Of a stretch of DNA of 64,000 bases, positions 11,728 through 23,610 are shown one piece after another. Numbering within the stretch: the stretch's first letter is position 1; every line of letters begins with the position of its first letter. The notes under the pieces are model-generated. The model did no database searches and was not told the DNA's origin. It saw only the letters and a list, made by a program, of their open reading frames with translations. The stretch lies in contig CP136066.1 of the NCBI GenBank assembly GCA_032622095.1, forward strand, positions 111,995,319 through 112,059,318, read 5' to 3'. The DNA comes from Siphonodentalium dalli (Eukaryota; Mollusca; Scaphopoda; Gadilida; Siphonodentaliidae). The translations under genes were made by a program, and so were the position numbers.

Positions 11728-12755
11728 TGGCAAAGTCAAGTTTGGGCTATTGCCATCGGTTGGCATTCTTTATGCATGCATCCATGATTTTCTATCTACA
11801 ATTTCCTTTAGAACACTCAACAGCCCACATCCCTCCTGTGATTGCCACCAAACTTAATATGGATCTTTGGGGTGACTTTTTGATGGCCGTCACCAGTCAT
11901 CTTGGATTTCGCATTTGAATTCATCGGCACACCGGCAGCCCATATTTATCTGAGAATTGTTGTAAAAATTTAAAGGCATGTTAAGGCTCCTCTCTAGATG
12001 GGAGCTATTAAATGATTTTCGTTAAAACTGGTGGCCATCTTGGAATTTATTCTTTGCATGACTAAATCCTTTGGCACACCCTACAGACCACATCCCTCAT
12101 CCGATCGTCACCAAACTTCATATGGATCTTCGGGGTGACCAATAGATCCCTGGAAATAATCTGAAATTTTCCAAATTTCGTAAAAAACGTTTTACTCTTT
12201 TTTGCATGACCAAATCCTTCGGCACAACCTATAGGCCACAATCCTCATCCGAATGTCACCAAACTTCATATGGATCTTCGGGAACGCCTTTAGATGGGAG
12301 CCTTCAAATGTTTTCAAAATTTGTTATATGATATGGCTGCAGCCATCTGGAATTTCACATTTGAATCAATCAGCACACCCTGTTTATTTATTGGAGACAT
12401 AATTTGTTAATTTACAGGCATTGTTTAGGATCAATTCTAGATCAGAGCTATCAAATTTGATTGATTTTTTATGAATCTTTGATTTTACTCTTTTAATATG
12501 TTGAGTGCTGGATCCCATTAAATTACATGCAAAAAGTACTAGATAACTCGTAGTTGGCACTCAACATTTTAATGACTAAATGCTTTGGCATGCCATGCAG
12601 CGAACTTTTTTCACTCCATTGACCACAAGCTTCATATGGCTCTTCAGGCTGACCTCTTTAGTACTTCATTTCAACATCTGCATTCCTTATCACTCCATTA
12701 ACTGTAATGTACATGTGTATGACATTATCACCTTTCAAGTTGAGCTATCTTGGAT
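11728..12755. repeat. Family B relic in an ALDH6A1 intron
   Basis: It begins near AAGTCAAGTTTGGGCTATTGCCAT and contains 4-5 diverged units with TTTGCATGACTAAATCCTTTGG and CACCAAACTTCATATGGATC. It ends near TTCAAGTTGAGCTATCTTGG. It is an older, more diverged copy than that at 23.6 kb. Confidence 0.6.
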
Positions 12756-13020
12756 AAAAGATAGTTCTACAATAACACTGTCAATAGCTTCTTTTCATGA
12801 GAACATATCACAGCATAACATACAGTACACAGTGTACTAACTGTAGTAATTCCTATTTCAAGCTGCTTATAAATGCGACTACAATCAATATATGCTATAT
12901 AATAGTACAGTAACAACACATTTTCAACCTCACAATAAGGGGGATATATTCTAATTATGTAAAAAAGTTATTTTAACACAACTATTTTTGAGGTAGGTTG
13001 ATAGAGAGTTTGACAGGAAA

Positions 13021-13822
13021 TATTTTTATGTTTACCCATACCATAGTATGGTAAACATAGTATAGTGTCAACATCCGTATTGACCACTTGTCATTCGTCC
13101 GTCTGTCCGTCCGCCTGTCTGTCCGTAGACAATTTACATATAATGCGATAACTGAAACATTTTCTATCTGATCGAAACCAAATTTGGTATGTGTGTTTTT
13201 TCAGCCCAAAATACAGATCGAGTTCGAATATGGATTTTATCTGACTATTTTTAACTGAGTTATGGCCCTTTTTCGAAAAAATATATTCTCCCAAAAAAAA
13301 ATAAAATTTTTTTTAAATTTAATTCCTTGCTCAATTTAACAAAAACTAGTACATATGTGCTGCATTGCACAGCTGAGTATATCACTCTACAGATGGTCTG
13401 AGGTCATTATGAATGTTCTTGGTTTAATAGAGATGTCAACATCAATATAAACAATGTCTGTGATTTGTTGACATTAATGGGTCAGCAGTGAGGTGTCTTT
13501 ATCTTGATGGTGTTGTTGGTAGAATTGGATACATTATCAATGTAAACTTAAATTAGACTCTCTTAACCCAAGTATTCCATGTCCAGGTCACCTTTTTCAC
13601 ATTTAACCCAAAACTGTGGTGGTGCAGCATTACAGATCCTGTACCAGTGCATTCTCTTATATATAAATGTGAGTGACCCATAAATTCCAATAATTTGTGT
13701 TATGTACATTTGTCTATAATTGTACATAACAGTATACTCTATAATTCAACATCAAAACTCTCATTTATGATCCCGATCATAGTAATTTACTATCGCCAAG
13801 GGATACGATCGGCCTCTCGTCA
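13021..13822. repeat. Family A copy, internally shortened
   Basis: It has the same 5' palindrome and CCGTCTGT block as the copy at 5,139 and ends with the GATCGGCCTCTCGT terminus. The central part (CACCAAATTTGATTAAATCGG) is missing. Its uninterrupted sequence near 13,417-13,560 supplies the empty-site reference for the insertions in the copy at 16,479-37,073. Confidence 0.7.
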
Positions 13823-15196
13823 TAATATACTATGCATTATCGAGCTTATGAACCCAACTAGTGTATATGCTTAGTCCACCATCTGAAATCATTACTCTCT
13901 GCAAGAAAATAAATCAATTCATTGCACATTTTAGTTATTTGGTGGCAATTTGCAGGAATATTATTTTATCGTGTGAAGGACCAGAACAACATAAAACAAC
14001 ATAAATATTATGCAGCCATGTTTGCATTAATCTGCCAGTCATAAACACTCAATACTGATTCATCTTTTCAGATATTAATTTGTTTAATTGTGATTTTTCT
14101 CCCCAAAAAATAGTTCTGCAAATGGCTACCAAAAAACTAATATATGCCATCGTTTGAGGAGTAACTGTGACCATCTATATTGCGAAGAAACTATATTAAG
14201 GATAATGTGATAGTTCTGTGGTCTTGTCTTACCTGAGGATATTCACCTTGTTTTGGTAGGTGGGACTTCATGTGTGTTATTGTCAAAATAAAACCAAATG
14301 CACGCTTATCAAGCTGATTTACTACATGCCATATATTCATGTACAAGATTGTTTTCACAATTTTCTGAGTATATGATACTGAACAGTTTAGTAATTGTTT
14401 GCTACATATAAAGTATTTAAGTGTTAAACTAAATGTATGCTTTCAATAAGTGGATAATGTGGATTATTTTGGACTACACACTGGTTGTTCTCAAAACTGA
14501 ATCAATGTGAAGTATAATTTCTTTTTCATATAAACGTGAGTATATATATATATGCCATGCCAATGTGAAGTATAATATGTTTGAAAAATACCAACATTAA
14601 AAATACCCTTCATACTGACTCGCTTGTGCCCCTTATTTCATCGCCTGATGAAGATTTGTATAAACCATAATCACACCTGCCTCATGTTTTATTTTTGTTG
14701 TTCCATATATCAGGCTAATACCTATAAACACTGGACATATATCATATATGCCATGATATGGCCTTCATTAACCCCTCAAAAATAGAAATAATAATACTAT
14801 TCCATTTGTCATTAAAATTTTAACAGTTTCATCCGCAATTTTTAATAATTAAGACTTTAAATAACATAAGTCATACATTATATTTAAACATTTACGTGTG
14901 ATTTAGTGATGTTTCTGGCTTTCTCAAAATGGTCGCGTTAACGACAAAAGTATTGTGACCAGAAGTTGGTTGGTCTTTTACAAACAAATTGTTAAATTAT
15001 CTCTCTGGAATATGGTTCATTGAATATTGAAAGAATTGTTAAGTCCATGAAATATTTTGAAATAATTTTCTGTTTTAATTTTGTGTATTAAGGATTGCAA
15101 ATCCTGCCAATTTTCTGTGTATTGAATATTTCAAACACTAGTGTACCTTCTCAATGTCAATTAAAGTCTCATTGACACTTTCGTTTTCAAACTTAG
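13823..15196. other. Intronic DNA, no gene seen
   Basis: AT-rich intron with no further exon. The last 40 bp before the exon include TCATTGACACTTTCGTTTTC, resembling the 3' terminus of family B, immediately upstream of the acceptor. Confidence 0.5.
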
Positions 15197-15358
15197 GCTA
15201 CAAATGAAGTCATTACAAGGGTACCAGAATCAACTCCTGAAGAAATGCAGGCCGCTGTCGACTCGTCCAAAAAAGCGTACAAAGTGTGGAGGGATACAAC
15301 AATCCTCACAAGGCAGCAACTTATGTTCAATCTACAAAACCTGATCAAAAAAAATATA
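15197..15358 (+). CDS. ALDH6A1: ALDH6A1 coding exon (ATNEV...LIKKNI)
   Basis: A 54-codon exon, phase 0 at both ends, acceptor AACTTAG and donor GTAAGT. It starts ATNEVITRVPESTPEEMQAA and ends NLQNLIKKNI. The content (ATNE-V-x-x-R-V-P, helical segment, R-Q-Q-x-x) matches the N-terminal NAD-binding region of ALDH6A1. Codon content and lack of stops are consistent with a functional exon. The downstream intron is 21.8 kb and crowded with nested transposons. Confidence 0.96.
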
Positions 15359-15449
15359 GTAAGTTTATCTCCAAGAACTCACTGACTTGAGGGACATCTC
15401 AATGTGCCAGTCCGTTTCATACATGGCCATTCAATAAGAAATGAGAATT

Positions 15450-16444
15450 TGTTCACGCTTCACTTTGTAAAGTTTGAGCTATTGCCATGGGTTGGTGTCC
15501 GTCGTCTGTCTGTCCATCTGTCTAGCCATCCGTCCATCCATCAACAATTTCCTTTGGCTCACCATACAGGCCGCATCCCTCATCGGATCATCTCCAAATT
15601 TCATATGGAACTTCGGGGTGACCTCTAGATGGGAGCCATCATTTTTCTTCCGAAATCCATTTTGAATGTCAAATTTGAATCCATCGGCACACCCTGCAGC
15701 CCGCATTTATTGGAGTAATGTTTTGAAAATTTGCAGGCATGTTTAGGATCACCTCCAGATGGGAGCTATAAAATTTTAACGATTTTCAATGGAAAACATG
15801 GCCGCCGGCAGCCATCTTGGGTTTTACTCTTTGCATGACTAAATCATTTAGCTCACCCTACAGGACACATCCATTATCCAATCATCACCAAACTTCATAT
15901 GGATCTTCAAGGTGACCTCTAGATGGGAGCCATAAATTTTTTCTGAAATTCGTTAAAAAACATGGCCGATGTCAGCTATCTTGGATTTTACTCTTTGTAT
16001 GACTAAATCCTTTGGCTCACCCAACAAACCACATCCCTCATCCGATCATCACCAAACTTTATAATGATCTTCTTGGTGACTACTAGGTGGGAGCCATCAA
16101 TTTGTTTGTTCAAAATTCATAGAACAACAATGCTCCCATCCACCAATTTGGATTTCTCTCTTTGCATGACTAAATCCTTTGGCACACCCTACAGGCCACA
16201 TCCCTTGTCCAATCATCACAAAACTTCATATGGATCTTCGATGTGATTTCAAATTTGAATCCATCTGCACACCCTGCAGCCCACATTTATTGGTCAAATG
16301 TTTCAAATGAAAATAATTTCATCTACAAAATACAAGACCTTTACTCTAACTTTTTGGCTTTCCTTCTTTATCATTCTATTCATTGCTCAGCAAAAAATAA
16401 ACTCCTTCCCAAGCTGAGCTACAGTGTCATTGACACTTTCATTT
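15450..16444. repeat. Family B copy
   Basis: It runs from GTAAAGTTTGAGCTATTGCC through a CCGTC/CTGTC block and about four diverged units (GGTGACCTCTAGATGGGAGC, CATCACCAAACTTCATATGG) to the 3' end AGCTGAGCTACAGTGTCATT plus hairpin. This copy shows the uninterrupted sequence into which the 3,164-4,007 element inserted in the copy at 3.1 kb. Confidence 0.65.
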
Positions 16445-16843
16445 ACTTCAACTGTAGCAAAACAACTTGCATATTGTTATGTTTACCCATACCATAGTAT
16501 GGTAAACATAGTGTCGTTGTCGGGATTGACCACTCGTCGTGCGTCCGTCTGTCTGTCCATCTGTCTGTCTGTCTGTCCGTAGACACTTTACGCATGGTGC
16601 GATAACTCAAATATTTTCTATCTGATCAGAACCAAATTGTGTATATGAAGTTCTCAGCACAAAAGACAGACCGAGTTCGAATATGGGTTTGATCCGACTA
16701 TTTTTAACAGAGTTATGGCCCTTTTTCGAAAAAATATTTACTCTTAAAAAAAAAAAAAATTAAGGTTGAATTCCTTTGCTCAATTTAACAAAAACAAAAA
16801 TAGATAAAAAAAAAATATAATAAATTTTATTTTTTTTCAAATA

Positions 16844-18392
16844 CAGTTAAACTTCGTTAAGTCGAATCGCAAGGGACCGTTGGATTACTTCGAGTTATCC
16901 GTGTGTTCGACTTAATCATTTCGACCATTTGGTGGCCACAAATTCCAACTAGTCGAATTCATTTCGATCCGGAAATAATTGTTTTTAACCATGTGCACGC
17001 TATATACCCACGCTAAATCAATAGGCAGTGACATGCTGATCACATACAACAGACGAGATGATATTTGTTCTGAATATATTATTTATTGAATAATATAATA
17101 GAAACACAGAATATGATAAGAAAACATCAACAAATTCGCGGTAGAAATAACAAAAGTACATTTGACCCGGAAGTGGTTACAATAGTATTTACAAAAAATT
17201 GGGATTCAGGATTGCCCAGTGGAAGTGACTGGTGATCAGGGACTGTGGTTTCTGCATATATTTAGTTGTTGAATATTTATTATGCCCCCGACTTGAAGTC
17301 GGCTGGTATATAGTCGACGTCTCCGTCCGTAGGTACGTCCGTCCGTACAAACATTTTGTATTATTGTTCAGCAACCGCTGGGCAGATTTAGCTGATATTT
17401 GGTATGGTGATAGAGCAGCATGGGGGAACAGCTACATGTATAGCGCGGGTTTCGTTCACCCATTTTCACCAGAGTTATGGCCCTTTTTTTACTTAGAAAA
17501 TTCAATATTTCTCTTGTTTTTTTTGGTTTCCAGATGATAGCGTGAGCTTTGGTGGTACGATTGCAAATCCCGTATTTTTGTGGATCTGTTATATGAAAAT
17601 ACATGTCAAGTGCGAATTTGGGTATGAACTGATGATTTTTGCCAGAGTTATGGCCCTTTTTTTCAACTTAGAAAATTTGAATTTTCGCTTCTTTTTGGGT
17701 TTCCGGATCGCTTGTTTTTGGGTTTCCGGAATTTCTAGAAGTGATTATTGTTTTTGGGTTTCCGGACCATGCTTAATCCGAATTGCTACGGTCGGGGGCA
17801 AATGCCACGCGACAGCGTACCTCTTGTTTAGTTTATCGCTGATTCCCAGCATTTTCATAAGGTCGTCGGCCGTGTTTGCTTGCGCCATTAGATAACGAAT
17901 TACAATGTTTTTTTTTCTTTCCATCGTGGCACATTTCTTCGTTTAGAACATTGTTTTCGTTTTGGGAAAACTTGACTGAATGAAATTATTCTCTGTATCA
18001 GGCGGTTTAAATATGATTTTCATTTCGTCTGTCAACACTTCTAATCCTCACACGGGGAAAATTGACCCACACACCTCGTTAATATGTTAAATAAACAATG
18101 CATTAGGACATATAAAGACTCCGGGAAACTTCACAGCGTTTTATGCAATTGAATAGAAGCACACTGAGTTATAATCACATGGCGATGCGTCGCCGACAGC
18201 GCTTCGACTTAACCATAGTAATTAGTGTTATAAGCTGGCTAGTGGGACCAAATTTCGTTTCGACTTAAGCGGAATTTCGACTTATCCACCTTCGACTTAA
18301 CCGTGATTATTCTAATGGCTTTGCACACAAGCTCAGCCGGGACCAGGCAATGACTTCGACTTAAGTGGGGTATTCGAGTTACCGACGTTAAC
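16844..18392. mobile_element. pogo/Tigger-like non-autonomous transposon
   Basis: After TA (16842-16843) it begins CAGTTAAACTTCGTTAAGTC. The right end carries repeated TTCGACTTAA motifs (18,245-18,365) and finishes near TTCGAGTTACCGACGTTAAC, an imperfect inverted copy of the left end. Arrays of CGACTTAA at both ends are characteristic of pogo/Tigger ends. It lacks a recognisable transposase and carries another insertion at 17,283-17,800. Confidence 0.6.
17283..17800. mobile_element. Small element with TGCCCCCGAC ends
   Basis: It starts TGCCCCCGACTTGAAGTCGG (with its own palindrome) and ends GTCGGGGGCA, a 10-bp inverted match. The interior has the ligand-like repeat style TTTGGTATGGTGATAGAGCA and GTTATGGCCCTTTTTTTAC. 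No clear target duplication was found. It appears nested in the pogo-like element. Confidence 0.5.
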
Positions 18393-20780
18393 AAAATTTA
18401 AAAACTAATACCATTATAACTCTGCCAAGAGTACCCCGAGTCACCACACCAAATTTGTTTAAATTGGTCCAAAATCTTACTGGTAAATTTGTTTGGAGCG
18501 ACATTAAATCCAATTCACCAATTCCATCCCATGCCTTTGGACTACTTAGCTATTGATAAGGCTATTTTTCTGATGTCTCTTATGCCAATGTGCAGATAAT
18601 CTGATAAAGAAAGCTATAGTATCTAATTTAAAATAAAGATTTAACAATACACATCACATGATATTAACAGTAGACTTGGACATCTGTGCTGCCTTGCACA
18701 GCTGAAGATATCACTCTACAGATTGTCTGAGGTCATTATAAATGTTATTGGTTTAACCCTTATTCCAACGTATCGTCTTTTGACGTCTTTTGTTGTAGCG
18801 TCCATATCGGCTTTTGACGTCTTCTGTTGTAGCGTCCGTATCGACTTTTGACATCTTTAATTTTTGCATTTTCAACACTCAGATTTGAGACTCGAATAGA
18901 GAGTAATAATGATGATTTACATTGATTGTGTAATGTTCTGCTGATGGTTAAGATCACGAAAGGCACATATTAAATCCTTTCTTCCTTTGCTAGGCTTTAG
19001 ATTTGCAAAATATTTACTTAGAATACTGTTTTGGCCGAAAAAATGAAAACAAACGAAATAGAAACACGTGGTTTCGACGAAAACGAAAGTTGTTGTCAGA
19101 GACGCTTCCTTGTTGATTGCGTTATGCGTGGCCGCGAGGGTAATCTATGTAAAATATGACAACTTGAAATTGATATTTATATTGGATTATGTATTATTTC
19201 TTAGGTGGTGATTTTATATTTCCAAATAGTGCAATATGAACATTTTTCCCAGTCGTAATTAAATCGGCCACAGCTAAGCAAAATCTCAGCGTGACAGTAC
19301 TGTTGCGGAACTGGCCATTGGGATGTTTTTCCTGTCGAGTTCCATTTATATGATTGTCACTTCACCCGTGAAAAAAGATTTTTAAAATATTTTTGTTTAA
19401 TGGACTAACATCACAATGAAGGCACGTATTTCCACCTTGCCTTCCTAAATATTACAAAATGTTGACATATAGTATTTACTCAGTCTCGTATTGGCTGACA
19501 AAAATGAAAACAAACGAAACAGAAACACGTGGTTCACTGGTAGCGAATTTTTGATGAAGACAAAATTTGTCTGGGTATTTAAATTGTAGGTGAACTTCTC
19601 CACAAACCAAATGTTGTGAAACATATTCATTAAGTGTCACAATTGTTGTTTAATTTGAGAACTCGAACATTGCAATTCTAAATTGATGACTCAAAGTGGA
19701 TCTTTCTGCTTTTATTGCACAAATTTACTCTGCGAAATCAGGTTATTTTGGAGCATCAGAATATTATTTCCGGTTGTAATGTAACTACGGACGCGGCCGT
19801 TGTTGTGCTATCGGCGCGATTCTGAACACATAATTAATTAAAACTTTTTTATATATATTATCTACAAATTTAGTATAATAAATTGATGAGATATTACTTT
19901 TATATATCCATCTGTTCAAGATTTCAAATATACCGCGCAAAAGACCATCGACCCTGATCGATCGAGAAAGAAATCAATAAAAAAAAGAGTAAATATCTCC
20001 TTGTTTGACATCAAGTCAGCCCAATGCGGGTGCTTCTAAATAAAGGCGAGTTTACAGTTGACATGCAGATATCTCAAATTCATCTTGGGAAACTTCTTTG
20101 TGTGTATGCATATATAATTACCGAGTATAAAGTAATGGGGTACTTATATCAACGCAATGTCGATAAAACAAAGAATATCCCAAGCGACACATTCGAGCAC
20201 CTGCTGGCGACGTCTTACTAAGTTAGCCCACTGCCATTTTGAACAATTCGCGCTCGTTTTCTGTCATCTAATTAGCATCAATGGGGAAACTCCACCCCTA
20301 AACATGAGCCAACGAAATCAGTTCAAACTTCTAATCATTGATGTCATTGGTTGTCAATGAAAACATTCTTAGAATCAACAAAAAGTGACCTTTGAACATG
20401 TGGTTTTTGCACGAAAATTTACAAACTTTCACAAAGCAACGTGACGTAATTGCTAATAATTTGCGCTTTTATCTGAAGTCTTTTTACGACTTTTGTCAAA
20501 TCATGGTTTATATGATTAATGCACATCAAATATAAAGACATTTGGTTTAATTATTTTATTTATAATACGCTTTTTTGTTTTCAAAAATCATGAATTATTT
20601 TTTTTTCAATCAGGACACGAGTCCGTGGGTAAACAAACTTAAGGACATACTCGCATAGGCATACCGTAAATTTGCATAAAATGTCATTTTTGACTCACAT
20701 GTGTGATAAAATGAAGATAAACGGTTGTTTATATGCACATATTTAGTTCGTCTACTGGTTTATGTTTCCATTAGGCTTCT

Positions 20781-20965
20781 AGACGTTTCGTACCATGGTC
20801 GTTTCGTACCTGGACGTTTCGTACCATCTGGTCGTTTCGTACCATATTTTTTGGTCGTTTCGTACCGCATTCTTTGGTCGTTTCGTACCATGTAGAAAAT
20901 CAATTGGTCGTTTCGTACCATGTAGAAAATCAATTGGTCGTTTCGTATCGTGTGTTGTACCATGT
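20781..20965. repeat. Left subterminal array of GGTCGTTTCGTACC
   Basis: About nine copies of a 14-17 bp motif with variable spacers, partly as a 33-bp unit (TGTAGAAAATCAATTGGTCG). The mirror-image array is at 22,578-22,690. Arrays like this near element ends are likely transposase-binding sites; that role is inferred. Confidence 0.85.
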
Positions 20966-21074
20966 TGGGAATGGGGGGAAACAGTATTAATTTCATACTT
21001 TATTCTTTATTTTAAAATAACAATAACATTAACAACATTATTTTACACAACAATATGGGACATGATATTTGATA

Positions 21075-21608
21075 TTAACAATCAGCCGACTCGACAGCAA
21101 CGACAACAACTGTTGGCGCAAACACTTTTGAACATGCCTTCAACAGACCAATGGTGGAGATGCCGCCGTTTTCGTAGTTACTCCACAAGCAGAATAGTTG
21201 CTCCTGGTTCTCCCGATACTGGAGTCTTTGGTACCTTTTCATCTTTTTTTCACCAACCAACTTTACTGTCATGTCTGTCGTTGCCGATTCCTTCTTGAGC
21301 ATTGGAACCAGGATGTAATATGGTATGTTTGTTGCCTTGTTTTTGTATTGTATGCGTCTGTGCCATCCCTCAGTGTCGTTGTTTGTTCGGATTGAGCGCC
21401 CGTAGACGCACCACGATTCCATTGGTAGGCATCGGGAGTCCAGCCACTGTGATTCCACATACTCGTAGATTAACGGCATGTTGCCGATTTTGGCTGTCGG
21501 GTGATCTCGCATCCTGGCAAATGCTGGTCCGATGTGTTCGGCTGGCAGAAGTGGCAAAGCATAAAGCTTTCGCAGTTGCCTACAAAAATGAAAAGAAGAT
21601 ATAAACAT
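21075..21608 (-). pseudogene. MULE transposase C-terminal fragment
   Basis: A 177-codon open frame on the minus strand. It contains PAEHIGPAFARM, a Y-V-E-S-Q-W segment followed by W-C-V-Y-G, and TNNDTEGWHRRI at about residues 75-86. The N-N-x-x-E-G-W-H-R-R motif is a hallmark of the C-terminal part of animal MULE-type transposases and carries the last acidic catalytic residue region. The catalytic N-terminal part is missing, so only the last third or so survives. Its end is rich in Val/Ala without family features and may run past the true stop. It lies between the inverted arrays of the element at 20,774-22,694. Confidence 0.75.
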
Positions 21609-23610
21609 AAATAAATAAATTTTTGTTGTACAGTTCGATCAGCCCTTTCTTTTGAATCTGCTTATTCACGGCCTGGGTCCATTTGTGAACAAACTCATTT
21701 TATTTAGTTACCTTAATTAAGTTAATAGTAGAATTTGTTTTATTGCATCGTGGTTTGGCTGCATGTGGTGCAGACCCAATCTATTGGCGTCGCTGTCTTT
21801 ATGGCATATCGGTAAACTTCTAGACTAACGCCGGTGCTGCATGTACGGTGCTGCCATATGTGGCAACTTGGAAAGACAAGTCCGTGTTATACAAACTGGT
21901 ATATATCTGTATATATTTATATATCTATTGATCAAAATGAATTTCAATATTGGTTAAAGCAACATTTGACTCGTCATAAATAATCATTTACATTAATATT
22001 CATACAGATTTGTTTTTAATTATTTAGTTAAGTTGATGTTTAAAATAAAAATGTATAATATATATACATTTTACAGATTTTTAAAAAAATATTAAGTTAA
22101 GTTGATGTTCAAAATAAAATTGTATAATATATACGAGTACTAACCTTCACATTGAAGACCGTTTTGATGCGGACGAACCTCTCTGGAACAGTCTATACAA
22201 TTAACGTCGGAGAGAAAGTCAGAGATGATTGTGAGATGAATGATGAAATGATTGGGGATCTCATGTTACTTATAGGATTCCAACAAAAACAACTCACGAA
22301 AAGGTGTGATCAAGAAGCCAGGTGGTAATTAGTGGTAATCAGTAAGAGCTCACCTCTTGTTTATACAGCGTGGTTAGTATTAACACTTGTTGTAAAAACA
22401 TCTCATAAGATCTTTCCCGCAGTCAATCAGATGAATACTATTGTCAGCGTGATTGTTATTCACATTCGATGTAAGCAAATCTCATAAGATCTTTCGCCGC
22501 ATTCCAAAACATGAATAATTATACATACATAATATAAATATATATATAAAATACCGTGTTTGCCCCATTTCCAACACACGGTACGAAACGACCAATTGAT
22601 TTTCTACATGGTACGAAACGACCAAAGAATGCGGTACGAAACGACCAAACAATATGGTACGAAACGACCAGATGGTACGAAACGTCCTGTACCCTTCCAT
22701 TATCGTATTCACAGATGACACTTACTTGAAAGCATGTTTGTTGTTGCATATCGGATGATACACATGGCACATATACCTGTGGCCAGTGTGGGGAAACACC
22801 CAATGATGTTATAACGTCAAATTCCTGTTGGCTAACGTAATTACCTTCATACCTGGTGACGTTGGCTATATGACGTGGTTTAACTACATGTGCTGTTGGG
22901 AAAAGGGTTAATACAGATGTCAGCTTTCAACATAAACAATTCCTGTGATTTGTTGACAGCTCTGCTATATAATTTATATTAATGGGTCAGCAGTGAGGGG
23001 GCTTATCTTGATCTATAGTCTGGTCGATAAACTCGAATTTTAGGGTCAACCTAGAATAAATTCGAACTAAGTTGGTTTATATATCATTTTGAAGAGGAAG
23101 ATATCCGCTTTGAGCATTTTTTGTAATTCAAGATGGCGTCCAATATGGCTGCCATTTTCCTTTAAGTCAGTTTGTTGCAATTTGAAGCAATTATAGTGAG
23201 AATATCTTGTCATATGTACACATATGTATACATTCTTGTGAAGCTAAGACATAACGCCCCCTTTCTTAAGAAATTGGAAGGACTGTGTAATGTAAGTGAT
23301 GCATTCTATTTCTTATGGATATTCCGACTCAGTGGTATCAAAATAGTCACTTTGGCTCAAAATGGCGGCCAAAATGGCAGCCAAACTGGTAAATATTGCA
23401 CCAGTGTGCTGTGCAACCGCTTATAAGTTGTTGTTGATGAATAAAATTGACTGTTCTGTCTTATACACATTGAATACTAACATTTCTGATGCACCTTGAT
23501 TATTTTTTACTATTTTAACCACTGAAATTACCAGAATTATGGGATTTTTTAATCGCAAACTTGGCATCAAAATCGGGAAAAAAATAACTTTTCAGGTTTG
23601 CACCATTTTT

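Larger units (their letters stand above)
20774..22694. mobile_element. MULE with arrayed GTTTCGTACC ends
   Basis: The 8-bp direct repeat TTCCATTA (20766-20773 and 22695-22702) flanks it. The left end GGCTTCTAGACGTTTCGTACC region is followed by about nine copies of (T)GGTCGTTTCGTACC (20,781-20,950). The right end has the inverted array GGTACGAAACGACCA (22,578-22,690). The interior carries a MULE transposase remnant on the minus strand (21,075-21,608). The element sits inside the piggyBac-like element. Confidence 0.8.
18757..22907. mobile_element. piggyBac-like element flanked by TTAA
   Basis: TTAA (18753-18756) is followed by CCCTTATTCCAAC; the right end, reversed, reads CCCTTTTCCCAAC and is followed by TTAA (22908-22911). 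Family A reads GGTTTAA at the left flank and TTAATA at the right, as expected for a single insertion at TTAA. About 2.2 kb of this element remains once the nested MULE is subtracted. Two diverged direct repeats (about 19,000-19,310 and 19,440-19,830, both with AAAATGAAAACAAACGAAA) lie inside. No piggyBac transposase was recognised. Confidence 0.7.

Noticed and set aside
20024-20360. Two small plus-strand ORFs inside the piggyBac-like element as transposase remnants
   Set aside because: They show none of the piggyBac transposase features (DDD core, Cys-rich C-terminus).
22482-22803. ORFs with repeated VVSYH / RFVPC motifs
   Set aside because: These are translations of the GGTACGAAACGACC end array of the MULE, not proteins. 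The same holds for 20,760-21,298.
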